Shown: piece by piece, positions 44,063-53,834 of the stretch
How positions within the stretch are numbered: position 1 is the first letter of the stretch
How the letters are laid out: each line of letters opens with the position of its first letter
Source of the DNA: JAKAGZ01 sp963772675
Lineage (GTDB): Bacteria > Bacteroidota > Ignavibacteria > Ignavibacteriales > Ignavibacteriaceae
NCBI GenBank assembly: GCA_963772675.1
Contig: CAVYYF010000012.1
Coordinates: 124,001-188,000 of the forward strand
Direction of reading: 5' to 3'
Length of the DNA: 64,000 nt
Program-made: the position numbers and the translations under genes
Notes under the pieces: model-generated
The model's database searches: none
What the model was told of the DNA's origin: nothing
What the model saw: only the letters and a program-made list of their open reading frames with translations

Positions 44063-44797
44063 CTAAAATTTAGTTTGAAAATTAAAAGATAGGTTTGTCG
44101 GAAGAGTGGGTGAATTGTCTACGCCGACCGATACGTTCCAACCAAGTTCATCGCCTTGTTGTCTATTATTATAGTCGTTCACTAACCTTACAACGTTGAT
44201 TATACTTACAATTCGGTTGAGTATAAGAGCTCCGGCCACGAATCTTAAATTGTTATACGCTGATTCGCTGGATGTCCACATATTTCTGTAAGTACTTCTC
44301 TGGGCATTTGTTTTCCAGTCCCAGTAATATTTATCAACGTTATACATGTCGCTGAAATTCCTTTCCAGAGCTTTCTCATCATTATATTGTTGAATGCTAA
44401 TATAATTACCAACCGTAGTGTAATAAGCAGCATCCTTACCGCTGTTATTAATTCCGCCATTAGAAGCTGCGAAAGATTTATAATCATTTTTTCTAATATT
44501 ACCGTAGACATCAAATCCAATATAACTTCCCCACAAAAGCGCATCAGCTATTGTAAAATACTTTCCGCTTGAATAGTTGCCGGCATAGAGTTCGCCCATA
44601 CCAGGAAGAAGTAATGAATATATTATTGCGAGGCCGAGGTTTTTCTTGTGGAAATCTTTCTGAAGTTTATTGGAAAAGTTGTTATCGGTAATAGTCAAGT
44701 TCTTTGATTCGTGTTTCAGGTTTAAAATATTTTTTGTAGGGGCTTGTGAATAAATAAGACTGCTTATAAGAAGGGAAAAGAAGAACAGTTTTTTCAT
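44063..44797 (-). CDS. Hypothetical membrane/exported protein (DUF5683-like)
   Basis: A 244-residue protein with signal peptide (MKKLFFFSLLISSLIYS) and a hydrophobic segment LGLAIIYSLLLPGMGELYAGNY near 53-75 containing L-P-G-M-G-E-L-Y-A-G, the pattern of DUF5683 and related small membrane proteins. The rest is polar (Tyr- and Asn-rich), with a second hydrophobic stretch RFVAGALILNRIVSIINVV near 185-203. A regular ending LPTNLSFNFQTKF is strand-like. Function unknown. 35 nt downstream of it (44832) ends mtaB. Confidence 0.72.
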   Translation of the reverse strand: MKKLFFFSLLISSLIYSQAPTKNILNLKHESKNLTITDNNFSNKLQKDFHKKNLGLAIIYSLLLPGMGELYAGNYSSGKYFTIADALLWGSYIGFDVYGNIRKNDYKSFAASNGGINNSGKDAAYYTTVGNYISIQQYNDEKALERNFSDMYNVDKYYWDWKTNAQRSTYRNMWTSSESAYNNLRFVAGALILNRIVSIINVVRLVNDYNNRQQGDELGWNVSVGVDNSPTLPTNLSFNFQTKF

Positions 44798-44831
44798 AGT
44801 AGTAACTTTAATATTCCAAGATTTTTAATAC

Positions 44832-46151
44832 TCAGGCGACCAATTCAATATCACTATTTTGAATTACCCCGGTACAGATGTTATCAAATGTACCTGTAAT
44901 TTTAACATCAACTAATGTGTTAATAAGTGATTCATCAAATTCATTTGAAACCCTTATATAATTTGCTGAAAATCCTTTAATAAATCCACCCAAATTTTCC
45001 GACTCAAAAAGTACTTTAACTACTTTACCCTGCATAGATTGATAAAAAAGATTCCTCTTCTTTTCGCTTAATATTCTAAGCATATTGTTTCTTCTTTTTC
45101 TTTCATATACATCAACAACTCCATCCAGCGAAATTGCTTTTGTGTCAGGCCTTTCAGAATATGTAAAGACGTGCAAGTATGATATTGGTAATTCCTTTAA
45201 GAAATTATAAGTTTGGAGAAAATCTTCTTCTGTTTCCCCGGGAAAGCCAACAATTACATCAACGCCGATACCCAGATCTCTGATTTTATCATTGACTTTG
45301 TATATTAAATCAGAGTAGTAGTCAACAGTATATCTTCGCTGCATAGCTTTCAGAATTTTAGGGCTCCCACTTTGAAGGGGAATATGAAAATGATTGCACA
45401 TTTTTTCGTTATCTGCAACCAGATCAATTATATCATCGCTTAATAAATTTGGTTCAATAGAGCTAATCCTAATTCTGAATTTTCCCGGAATTTTCACCAT
45501 TTTTACTAATAGTTTAGAAAGTTTGGTGTTGAGCAATTTTCCATAATCACCTACGTTAACTCCGGTCAGAATAATTTCTTTATAGCCTGAATTTACCAAT
45601 TTTTTAAATTCTGATAGTACCGATTCGGGATCAAGACTTCTGCTTTTTCCTCTAGCCAGAGGTATCGTGCAAAATGAACATTTGTAATCACAGCCGTCCT
45701 GAATTTTAAAATAAGCTCTTGTCCGGCTATCAGCATCAGTTGAATGTGCATGACCAAAGTGATTAAGTTCTTCTGTTGGTGAGACGTAAATACATGACAG
45801 TTCTTTCTTTTCAAAATTGTCAATTGTTGAAAAGAAATTAAATTTTTCCTTGCTGCCTAGTACAACATCTACACCTTCAATACGGGATATTTCCTCCGGT
45901 CGAAGCTGGGCATAACACCCGGTAACTATAACAAATGCATTTGGGTTTTGTCTTAATGCACGTCTCACGAGTTGCCGGCACTCCTTCTCTGCATTTTCGG
46001 TTACGGTGCAGGTATTAAAAACATAGACATCGGCATTTTCTTTAACATCAACAATATTAAAACCTTTATTCAGAAATTCATTTCCGATAGTTGATGTTTC
46101 AGAGAAATTTAATTTGCAGCCTAAAGTATGTAATGCAACTTTCTGGGGCAT
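44832..46151 (-). CDS. mtaB: tRNA t6A37 methylthiotransferase MtaB
   Basis: Adds a methylthio group to N6-threonylcarbamoyladenosine 37 of tRNAs reading ANN codons. The 439-residue radical SAM enzyme has the N-terminal UPF0004 domain with LHTLGCKLNFSET and VFNTCTVTENAEKECRQ (Cys ligands of the second cluster), GCYAQLRPE, the radical SAM motif QDGCDYKCSFCTIP near 150-163, and a C-terminal TRAM domain (FESENLGGFIKGFSANY). The missing GCMNQ-type differences separate it from MiaB. It is separated from rpsA by a terminator. Confidence 0.93.
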   Translation of the reverse strand: MPQKVALHTLGCKLNFSETSTIGNEFLNKGFNIVDVKENADVYVFNTCTVTENAEKECRQLVRRALRQNPNAFVIVTGCYAQLRPEEISRIEGVDVVLGSKEKFNFFSTIDNFEKKELSCIYVSPTEELNHFGHAHSTDADSRTRAYFKIQDGCDYKCSFCTIPLARGKSRSLDPESVLSEFKKLVNSGYKEIILTGVNVGDYGKLLNTKLSKLLVKMVKIPGKFRIRISSIEPNLLSDDIIDLVADNEKMCNHFHIPLQSGSPKILKAMQRRYTVDYYSDLIYKVNDKIRDLGIGVDVIVGFPGETEEDFLQTYNFLKELPISYLHVFTYSERPDTKAISLDGVVDVYERKRRNNMLRILSEKKRNLFYQSMQGKVVKVLFESENLGGFIKGFSANYIRVSNEFDESLINTLVDVKITGTFDNICTGVIQNSDIELVA

Positions 46152-46174
46152 AAATGAACTGTTTAAAAGTTAAA

Positions 46175-46196
46175 GAGCGGGAAAAATTTCCCGCTC
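46175..46196 (-). terminator. Terminator after rpsA
   Basis: GAGCGGGAAA and TTTCCCGCTC form a perfect stem (10 bp, 2-nt centre), 22 nt past the rpsA stop; on the minus strand TTTAACTTTTAAA follows. Confidence 0.75.
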
Positions 46197-46217
46197 CTAA
46201 TATAATTAATATCGAAA

Positions 46218-48044
46218 TTAATTATTCGGGCCTTCAGAAGTACTCTTAGTCCCTTCATCAGAAACTTCAAAGATCGGAAATTCTGAAGCATCGATTGTTC
46301 CGGTTTCAGCATTTTGTATCTCTTGAACCGAAACTCTGTCCAGCTTGTGCTTTTCTAGATAGGATTTTATTTCATCTTCAGATTTTTCCTTCAACGCAGC
46401 AATTGCACTTAGAACAATTTTCTTGTTCTCCTTATCGAACTCAATTACTTTCAGACTCAAAACATCGTCGATAGGGAAGTGGTTTGCTAAGTTTTTTATC
46501 TTGTTTGTGGCTAATTGAGTTACAGGAACAAAGCCGTCAACCATTTCAGGTAATTCAGCTATCAGGCCTTTCTCAATTATCCTAACAACTTTTCCTTCAG
46601 TAATTTCTCCCACGGCATAAATCTTTTCAAAATTATCCCATGGATTATCCTGAACTTGCTTATGACCCAAAGAAATTTTTCTTTGTTCGACTTCCACACC
46701 TAAAACAACTACATCTAGCTTTTCGCCTTTCTTAACTACTTCTCCGGGGTGTCTTATCTTCTTTGTCCAGGATAAATCTGAAATGTGAACCAATCCATCG
46801 ACGCCGGGTTCAAGTTCAACAAAGACTCCGAAGTTTGTAAGGTTACGTGCGATGCCGGTGTGTTTTGAACCAACAGGATATTTCTGCATAAGGCTCTCCC
46901 AGGGATCGGGCTCGAGTTGCTTTATGCCAAGTGAAATTTTCTTTTCATCTTTGTCCAGACTTAATATAACAGCTTCAACAACCTGGCCCATAGCTACAAC
47001 CTGTGAAGGATGCTTAATATGCTGCGTCCAACTCATTTCAGAATTATGAATAAGTCCTTCGATTCCTTTTTCGATTTCAATAAATGCACCGTAGTCCGTT
47101 AAAGAAACAACACGGCCAGAAACTTTGTCTCCGATTTTATATTTCTCATCAATGTTTTCCCATGGATGTGGGAGAAGTTTCTTTAAGCTAAGTGAAATTC
47201 TTTTCTTCTCTTCATCAAAGTCGGTAACAACAACTTTAATTACCTGGTCAAGTTTAACGACTTCATTAGGATGATTTATTCTGCCCCAGCTCAAGTCCGT
47301 AATATGAACTAATCCGTCAACTCCACCAAGGTCTACAAATACACCGAAGTCAGTGATTGCTTTTGCTGTCCCTTCGAGTATCTGACCTTTTTCCAGGCTG
47401 TTGAGAATTGATTCTCTCTGTCCCGAGATTTCTTCTTCTACAAGAACTTTATGAGAAACTACCACATTTTCTGTCGGGATGTTAACTTTAACAACTTTGA
47501 AATCCATTGTCTGACCAACAAACGCATCAAAGTCTCTTATAGGTCTAATGTCGATTTGTGATCCGGGAAGAAATGCTTCCATTCCCATAAGATCAACAAC
47601 CATTCCGCCTTTAATTCTTTTGATTATTTTACCCTGAAGTATTTCGCCGGTTTCGTAAGCGTTAACAACTTTATCCCAGATCTTCAGGAAGTCCGCTCTT
47701 GCTTTGCTAAGTACAAGATTTCCATCCTGATCTTCTACGCTTTCGAGAACAACTTCAATTTCATTACCAATCTTAATTTCTTCGCCTTCGTAGAATTCCT
47801 GTTTGGAAACCGAACCTTCCGATTTAAAACCAACATCAAGAATTATCTGATCACCCTGGATGCGTACGATTTTTGCTTTAACCATTTCACCTTCTTTCAC
47901 ATCCTTAAAGGAATCGGCATATAAGTTGGCTAAAGTTAAGAATTCTTCCTGCGAATATTCTTCGTTATTAAAATTCTTTTTTGCTTTTTCGTAATCATCA
48001 GCAGTAACGACGCGTTTATCCTGAACTTTTGTCTCTTCGGACAT
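46218..48044 (-). CDS. rpsA: 30S ribosomal protein S1
   Basis: Binds mRNA on the 30S subunit and helps unfold and dock it. The 608 residues carry six S1 (OB-fold) repeats, starting about 55, 140, 225, 310, 397 and 482; repeats 3-5 have the ribosome-type FGVFVDLGGVDGLVHITDLSW pattern, repeats 1-2 the shorter N-terminal forms. ATG 48044 is preceded by a very strong AGGAGG 5 nt upstream. The order cmk-rpsA is a conserved pair in many bacteria. An acidic C-tail ends in SDEGTKSTSEGPNN. Terminator downstream. Confidence 0.95.
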   Translation of the reverse strand: MSEETKVQDKRVVTADDYEKAKKNFNNEEYSQEEFLTLANLYADSFKDVKEGEMVKAKIVRIQGDQIILDVGFKSEGSVSKQEFYEGEEIKIGNEIEVVLESVEDQDGNLVLSKARADFLKIWDKVVNAYETGEILQGKIIKRIKGGMVVDLMGMEAFLPGSQIDIRPIRDFDAFVGQTMDFKVVKVNIPTENVVVSHKVLVEEEISGQRESILNSLEKGQILEGTAKAITDFGVFVDLGGVDGLVHITDLSWGRINHPNEVVKLDQVIKVVVTDFDEEKKRISLSLKKLLPHPWENIDEKYKIGDKVSGRVVSLTDYGAFIEIEKGIEGLIHNSEMSWTQHIKHPSQVVAMGQVVEAVILSLDKDEKKISLGIKQLEPDPWESLMQKYPVGSKHTGIARNLTNFGVFVELEPGVDGLVHISDLSWTKKIRHPGEVVKKGEKLDVVVLGVEVEQRKISLGHKQVQDNPWDNFEKIYAVGEITEGKVVRIIEKGLIAELPEMVDGFVPVTQLATNKIKNLANHFPIDDVLSLKVIEFDKENKKIVLSAIAALKEKSEDEIKSYLEKHKLDRVSVQEIQNAETGTIDASEFPIFEVSDEGTKSTSEGPNN

Positions 48045-48155
48045 CTGTCCTCCTAAAAAATTAATTATTTTCTGTTTTGTAAACTCAAGCCATCAAAAAG
48101 TTACATTACAGAAATTTTAGTTTTACATATTTAGTTAAGATGGCTTTATTAAAAT

Positions 48156-48854
48156 TTAATTCTTAACCGGTATATTTTTCATCTCAGCTACAAGTCTTAC
48201 TTGTTCTAATATCAGTCTAACCTGTTCTTCAATTGAAACTTTTGAAGTATCAATCTCTATAGCATCGGGAGCTTTTTTCAAGGGACTTAATTTCCTGGTA
48301 GAATCGATTTTGTCCCTCTCAATTATATTCTTTTTTATTTCATCAAGAGAAACTGAAATTCCTTTTTTTTCATATTCTTCAGATCTGCGTTTTGCTCGTT
48401 GTTCAATTGATGCAGTAAGAAAAATTTTTACATCAGCATGCGGGAAAACAACAGTAGTAATATCTCTACCCTCCATTACAAGCCCTCTATCCTGATTGCC
48501 CATCTCTTTCTGTTTTTTTACAAGAGCTTTTCTCACATCTTCAATTCTGCTGACTTCACTTACACTTTGATTTACATCAATTGATCTCAGCTCTTCGGTT
48601 ATGTCTTCGCCGTTAACCCTTATTCTCGTCTCACCGTCTACATAATCAAGATGAATTTCCGTGCCATTAGCGAGATCACTAATAGCTTGTTCATTTTCCA
48701 ATAAATTATTTTTCAGAGCTAAATATGTTATAGTTCTGTACATTGCCCCGCTATCGATATAGACATATCCAAGATTTTGTGCGACAAGTTTGGCTGAAGT
48801 ACTTTTACCGGAACCTGCCGGACCGTCGATAGCAACGATTAATTTTTTGGACAT
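48156..48854 (-). CDS. cmk: Cytidylate kinase
   Basis: Phosphorylates CMP and dCMP with ATP. The 232-residue protein has the P-loop IDGPAGSGKSTSAKLVA (8-24), the CMP-binding segments YIDSGAMYRTITYLAL near 32-47 and VMEGRDITTVVFPHADVKI, and the lid region ERAKRRSEEYEKKGI. Usual length is about 220-230. It lies directly before rpsA, 111 nt away (48045-48155). Confidence 0.94.
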   Translation of the reverse strand: MSKKLIVAIDGPAGSGKSTSAKLVAQNLGYVYIDSGAMYRTITYLALKNNLLENEQAISDLANGTEIHLDYVDGETRIRVNGEDITEELRSIDVNQSVSEVSRIEDVRKALVKKQKEMGNQDRGLVMEGRDITTVVFPHADVKIFLTASIEQRAKRRSEEYEKKGISVSLDEIKKNIIERDKIDSTRKLSPLKKAPDAIEIDTSKVSIEEQVRLILEQVRLVAEMKNIPVKN

Positions 48855-48967
48855 AGTTTGTAAAAATAGGCAAATATCTTCAAATTTTCAAAAATTAGCT
48901 TCTCTGTATTTAGTGAAAATGGTCTTAAAATATAAGGAAATCTTCAAAATTGGAAAATTCTCAAGGC

Positions 48968-50662
48968 TTAGCGGATTTCCTCTCCACCGAGTTCTTTTAT
49001 TATCGCAGAAACAAAAGGGTCTTCTTCTATCCTGGGATTTGTTACTTTAGAATTTATGGAGGGTTCTATTCCTGAAGTTTCCTTTTGGGGAGTATCTTTA
49101 GGCATTTCCGTGTAGCTGAAATTAATCCTTTTGCCGAAGTATTCGAAAGATTTTTTTTTGAAATAATCTTCATACGTTTTTAGCAGATCCTTTAAATGTG
49201 AATCGGTTGAAGATATACTGAGTTTATTTCCCTCGAGGCTTATAGGAGTTACTGTATGAATGAACTGTCCAAGTATGAATGATTTTTCATTTGCTATTGT
49301 TTCAACAAATCCCTGCCATTTTGAAACAATAGAATCGAAATTAAAAACAGCGGAACTCTCCGATTTCTTGGAAGCATTAATATTTTTATGATCGTTGTTT
49401 TTTGTTTGTGATTTTTGAATCGGTTGCTGATCATAACTTTGTCTTACGGTCTGTTGGGGTTCAGCTTTTTTTTTTGCTGGGGTATAGTCGTTTCCAGCGG
49501 CAGGTGAGGAAGGCGACATTTGAGAAATGCTCTTTCCATCTGAAATTTTTGAAATTACATCACTGATAGTTGAGGATCTTTCCAGCCCGATCAAATGGCT
49601 GAGTGCAATTTCAACTTTTAATTTTTGATTTTGCGTGTAGCGAAGTTCCTGCTGAACTTTGTTGAGATAGTTTAATAACCGAAGAAGGTCACCTTCAGAA
49701 AATTTGTCGAGATAATCCATATATCTTACCCGGTAAACTTCTGCAGTTTCAACAAGTTCTGTATTTTCTGTAATGATGACCGTCATAACATTTCTAAAAT
49801 GTTCTATCAAACCATTTACAAAGTCAACGAAATCCCATCCGTTTTCGTATGTTATTTTTGTTACATCAAAGACAGTTTTAAAGTCTTTAGTAATTATTGC
49901 ATCCGATATTTCAAAATAAATTTCATCGTCAACAAGATTCAGCATTTGGGCTACAGTTTTTGAGTCAATTTTATTCCCGCAAAAAGATACTATCTGGTCA
50001 AAATAGCTTTCAGCATCCCGGAGTGCGCCGTCTGATTTTTTAGCTATTATTGTGAGTGATTTATCATCGATTTTAATTTTCTCGGCATCTGCAATCTGTT
50101 TTAATAAAGATTTAATCGTATCAAGTTGAATCCGTCTGAAATCAAATCTTTGGCAGCGTGAAATAATTGTAAGGGGGACTTTATGAACATCGGTAGTTGC
50201 AAAAATAAAAATTGTATGTGCAGGAGGTTCTTCCAGTGTTTTAAGGAATGCATTGAATGATTCCTTAGTCAGCATGTGGACTTCATCAATTATATAAACC
50301 TTATACTTTCCCTTGGTGGGAGCGTACTTTACTGATTCCCTGAGAGTTCTGATTTCATCAATCCCGCGATTCGAGGCGCCATCTATTTCGATGATATCAA
50401 GTGATTGGGAATTCTGAATTGAATTGCACATCTCACATTCATTGCAGGGCTCGAAATCTTTTGGGTTAAGGCAGTTAAGAGTTTTTGCAAGAATTCTGGC
50501 AGTTGTCGTTTTCCCGACGCCTCTTGGACCGGTAAAAAGATATGCGTGAGCTATGCGATTGTTCTTTATAGCATTCTTTAGCGTGGCTGTTATATGTCCC
50601 TGCCCAACGACTTCTGAGAACTTTTTAGGACGCCATTTTCTTGCCGTTACAATGTAACTCAT
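48968..50662 (-). CDS. dnaX: DNA polymerase III gamma/tau subunit
   Basis: Clamp-loader ATPase of the replicase. The 564-residue protein has Walker A TGPRGVGKTTTARILA near 44-58, the zinc-binding Cys cluster CLNPKDFEPCNECEMC near 66-81, Walker B IIDEVHMLT, and the sensor 1 region IFATTDVHKVPLTIISRCQRF, followed by an oligomerisation domain to about 365. The remaining 200 residues form a tau-like, low-complexity and then folded tail (IDSFISKWQGFVETI like). No frameshift signal for a short gamma form was recognised. The start ATG 50662 is preceded by CAGGTAATTA. Confidence 0.95.
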   Translation of the reverse strand: MSYIVTARKWRPKKFSEVVGQGHITATLKNAIKNNRIAHAYLFTGPRGVGKTTTARILAKTLNCLNPKDFEPCNECEMCNSIQNSQSLDIIEIDGASNRGIDEIRTLRESVKYAPTKGKYKVYIIDEVHMLTKESFNAFLKTLEEPPAHTIFIFATTDVHKVPLTIISRCQRFDFRRIQLDTIKSLLKQIADAEKIKIDDKSLTIIAKKSDGALRDAESYFDQIVSFCGNKIDSKTVAQMLNLVDDEIYFEISDAIITKDFKTVFDVTKITYENGWDFVDFVNGLIEHFRNVMTVIITENTELVETAEVYRVRYMDYLDKFSEGDLLRLLNYLNKVQQELRYTQNQKLKVEIALSHLIGLERSSTISDVISKISDGKSISQMSPSSPAAGNDYTPAKKKAEPQQTVRQSYDQQPIQKSQTKNNDHKNINASKKSESSAVFNFDSIVSKWQGFVETIANEKSFILGQFIHTVTPISLEGNKLSISSTDSHLKDLLKTYEDYFKKKSFEYFGKRINFSYTEMPKDTPQKETSGIEPSINSKVTNPRIEEDPFVSAIIKELGGEEIR

Positions 50663-50701
50663 TAATTACCTGAATTTGAAAATAATTTTTCTGAATTGAA
50701 G

Positions 50702-51190
50702 TTATAAAATATTTTCCGAAAGGAAAAGGCACATTTCTTCAAGATACTTTTTGTCAATATCATTGAATGCTGAAAATATTGTGCTATCGAGATCCAGAAT
50801 CCCGTAAAGTTTTTTATCTCTGAAAACCGGAATTACTATCTCACTTTTTGAATCGGCATCACAGAAAATGTGTCCCGGAAATTTATTCACATCCTCTACT
50901 AGAATTGTCTTTTCTTCTTTAGCTGACGTACCGCAGACACCTTGTCCGAATTTTATGCTGGTACATGCAATTTTTCCCTGGAAGGGACCTAAATACAGGT
51001 TCTCACCATCTAAAAAATAAAACCCGGCCCAACTGACTTTTTCAAAAGATTGATAAAGAGAAGCAACAAAGTTTGAAAGATTTGATATAGTTTTGTCATC
51101 TTTACTTAGTAAAGATTTAACCTGTTTTAAAAGTGATTTGTATTGTTCTTCAAGTGTTATTTCTTTATTAATAATGATAGTCTCAGCCAA
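50702..51190 (-). CDS. msrC: GAF-domain free methionine-(R)-sulfoxide reductase
   Basis: Reduces free methionine-R-sulfoxide, a repair enzyme for oxidative damage. The 162-residue GAF-fold protein has WAGFYFLDG, GPFQGKIACTSI, KFGQGVCGTSA and FCDADSKSEIVIPVF, which hold the three Cys residues used in catalysis and resolving in this family, and LDLDSTIFSAF near the end. Its start TTG 51190 directly follows the lon stop TAG (51191-51193), so it depends on translation of lon. It is downstream of lon on the same strand, which joins two oxidative or proteotoxic stress functions. Confidence 0.9.
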   Translation of the reverse strand: MAETIIINKEITLEEQYKSLLKQVKSLLSKDDKTISNLSNFVASLYQSFEKVSWAGFYFLDGENLYLGPFQGKIACTSIKFGQGVCGTSAKEEKTILVEDVNKFPGHIFCDADSKSEIVIPVFRDKKLYGILDLDSTIFSAFNDIDKKYLEEMCLFLSENIL

Positions 51191-53644
51191 CTATTTTGCC
51201 CTTTTCTTTTTTTTCGTGCTGTTAATCTTTTTAGATTTCCCTTTTGGGGATTTTACATTTGGGAATATATATGGAATGGCTTCTTCAATTCTTGATATTG
51301 AAATGATTTTCATTCCTTCTTTCACTCTATCCTGAATCTCTTTCAGATCGATTTCATTTTCTTTTGGTATAAGTACTGTCTTTATTCCATTTCTTTTTGC
51401 TGCCAGCAACTTCTCTGTTAATCCTCCAATTGGTAGAACATTTCCTCGCAAAGTAATTTCACCTGTCATTGCAGTGTCATTTTTTGCTGCCTTACCAGAA
51501 ATTGCAGATAATAAAGCCATTGACATCGTAATTCCTGCAGAAGGACCATCCTTTGGAATTGCTCCTTCTGGTAAATGAATATGAATTTCTCTTCCCTTAA
51601 AGAAATCAGGACTTATTCCAAATGATTTTGCTCTTGACCTGATATAACTTAAAGCTGCCTGAGCTGATTCTTTCATCACATTTCCAAGTTGGCCTGTAAG
51701 CGTCAGCTTTTCAGAGCCTTGCATAATTGTTACGTCAACGGTAAGTAGTTCGCCGCCCACAGCAGTCCAGGCTAATCCGGTTACGCTACCAACTTTCAAA
51801 TCTTTGTTGTGTTTTGAATGTCTGAACCTCGGTGTCTTTAAATATTCCTCAACTTTCTCTGCGTTAACAAAATATTTATTATTTCTTTTTGATTTACCGT
51901 TTGATGATTCCTTTAGTACAATATCCCGGGCCAGTTTTCTACAAACAGATGCTATTTCTCTTTCAAGATTTCTTACACCAGCTTCTCGAGTATATTCCGA
52001 AATTATAGCTTTGATGGCATCATCGGTTATGGTTACATTTTTATCTTTTAAGCCATGCAGTTCAAGCTGTTTTGGTAAAATGTGTCTCTTTGCAATTTCA
52101 ATTTTGTCGTGCTCAAGGTAACCGGGAAGTTCAATTATTTCCATCCTGTCTTGCAACGGAAGAGGAATATTATACCTGACGTTTGCTGTTGTTATGAACA
52201 TTACCTGTGAAAGATCGTAATCGACTTCGAGATAGTGATCATTAAAAGTATAATTCTGTTCGGGGTCAAGTACTTCAAGCATTGCTGACGAAGGATCGCC
52301 ACGAAAGTCCATACTCATTTTATCAACTTCATCGAGAAGCATTACAGGATTAATTGTCTCTGCTCTTTTCATTGACTGTATTATTTTTCCGGGCATCGAA
52401 CCAATGTATGTTCTTCTGTGACCTCTAATTTCTGCTTCATCTCTTACACCGCCCAGACTTATCCTTACAAATTTTCTGCCGAGTGCACGTGCAATTGATC
52501 TTCCCAAAGAAGTTTTACCAACTCCCGGAGGTCCCACAAAGCAAAGAATTTGTCCGCGCATATTTTTTACAAGATTAAGAACGGCAATGTGCTCGATTAT
52601 TCTTTCCTTTGGTTTTTCAAGTCCGAAGTGATCCACATCCAATATTTTCTGTACGTGATCAATGTTCAAATTGTCTTTTGTTCTATTTTGCCACGGAACA
52701 TCAACGAGCCAGTCGAGATAATTCCTGATTACTGTTGATTCCGGAGACATAGGTGGGGTCTTTTTCAGTTTTGTCAATTCCTCAAGCGCCTTGGTTTCAA
52801 CATCTTTTGGCATTTTTGCTTTTTTAATTTTATCCCTGATTTTTGAGAATTCAGGGGAGGCATCATCTTCATCGCCAAGTTCATCCTGAAGAATTTTTAT
52901 TTGTTCCTGGATGATAAATTTTCTCTGTGTCTTAGCTATATTTTCCTGAACTTTACCATCAATCTCTTTTTCGATTTTCAGAATATCAATTTCAGAATTA
53001 AGGATTTTTATTACTTCGTAATATTGTTCTTTAAGGTCAAACTTTTGTAAAATACTTTGTTTAACGTCTATCGATTGATTTATGTTAGCGGCTACGTAAA
53101 ATAATTTTCTATCCGGCTCTTCAATATTGTCAAAGGCGCTTACTGCTTCATTTGGGATGTTTCTGCTTATTTTTACGTATTCTTTGAATAACTGTGTCAT
53201 TTGCCGCGACATTGCGTTCATCTCGTGGTCATTTTCCACTTCAGGAACTATTATTTCAATTTTAGCTTCGAAGAAATCTTTCTTACCGGTGAAGTTTTTG
53301 ATTTTACCTTGAAGTAATCCATCGATCAGAATTTTCATTAGCCCGTTTGGCAGCTTAAGTATCTGAACAATTTTTGCAACAGTACCTTCTATATAAATAT
53401 CTTCTTTTTTGGGATCTTCAATGTTTGATTTTTTCTGGGCTGCGAGAAAAATATATTTGGTGTTGTCAAGAGCATAATTTGCAGCTCTTATGGACTGTTC
53501 TCTCCCTACAAGGACAGGAAATATCATATAAGGAAATATTACTATATCCCTTAAAGGTAAAACAGGGAGAATTTCAGGGATACTGTCAACAATTGTAGTA
53601 TTATCTGATGATTTTTTTATTTCTATATTATCTTTTTGATTCAA
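51191..53644 (-). CDS. lon: ATP-dependent protease La (Lon)
   Basis: Degrades misfolded and short-lived regulatory proteins. The 817-residue protein has an N-terminal LON substrate domain (IPEILPVLPLRDIVIFPYM near 19-37), an AAA+ module with Walker A GPPGVGKTSLGRS near 370-382 and Walker B MLLDEVDKM, and the C-terminal protease with catalytic Ser in DGPSAGITMSMAL (~700) and Lys in EKLLAAKRNGI (~740). A basic tail follows. It starts with TTG 53644, 6 nt after AAGGAG. No CIRCE-type repeat lies in the 190 nt before it. Confidence 0.95.
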   Translation of the reverse strand: MNQKDNIEIKKSSDNTTIVDSIPEILPVLPLRDIVIFPYMIFPVLVGREQSIRAANYALDNTKYIFLAAQKKSNIEDPKKEDIYIEGTVAKIVQILKLPNGLMKILIDGLLQGKIKNFTGKKDFFEAKIEIIVPEVENDHEMNAMSRQMTQLFKEYVKISRNIPNEAVSAFDNIEEPDRKLFYVAANINQSIDVKQSILQKFDLKEQYYEVIKILNSEIDILKIEKEIDGKVQENIAKTQRKFIIQEQIKILQDELGDEDDASPEFSKIRDKIKKAKMPKDVETKALEELTKLKKTPPMSPESTVIRNYLDWLVDVPWQNRTKDNLNIDHVQKILDVDHFGLEKPKERIIEHIAVLNLVKNMRGQILCFVGPPGVGKTSLGRSIARALGRKFVRISLGGVRDEAEIRGHRRTYIGSMPGKIIQSMKRAETINPVMLLDEVDKMSMDFRGDPSSAMLEVLDPEQNYTFNDHYLEVDYDLSQVMFITTANVRYNIPLPLQDRMEIIELPGYLEHDKIEIAKRHILPKQLELHGLKDKNVTITDDAIKAIISEYTREAGVRNLEREIASVCRKLARDIVLKESSNGKSKRNNKYFVNAEKVEEYLKTPRFRHSKHNKDLKVGSVTGLAWTAVGGELLTVDVTIMQGSEKLTLTGQLGNVMKESAQAALSYIRSRAKSFGISPDFFKGREIHIHLPEGAIPKDGPSAGITMSMALLSAISGKAAKNDTAMTGEITLRGNVLPIGGLTEKLLAAKRNGIKTVLIPKENEIDLKEIQDRVKEGMKIISISRIEEAIPYIFPNVKSPKGKSKKINSTKKKKRAK

Positions 53645-53834
53645 AATCTACTCCTTGGAAATCGGGAATTCGTATTCAATTGGAATTGAAATATACCAAA
53701 AAGCGTTTCTGCTATCAAGGAAGGAAAAAGGTGGTAATTTTATAAATTGAACAAAATCAACAAAATAATTTAGTTGGAAGATTAATTTCCTGAACTTCAT
53801 TATTCTTATATTTGTTAAAAAAAATTGGACAAAC

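Noticed and set aside
53645..53834. CIRCE element before lon
   Set aside because: No TTAGCACTC/GAGTGCTAA inverted repeat present.
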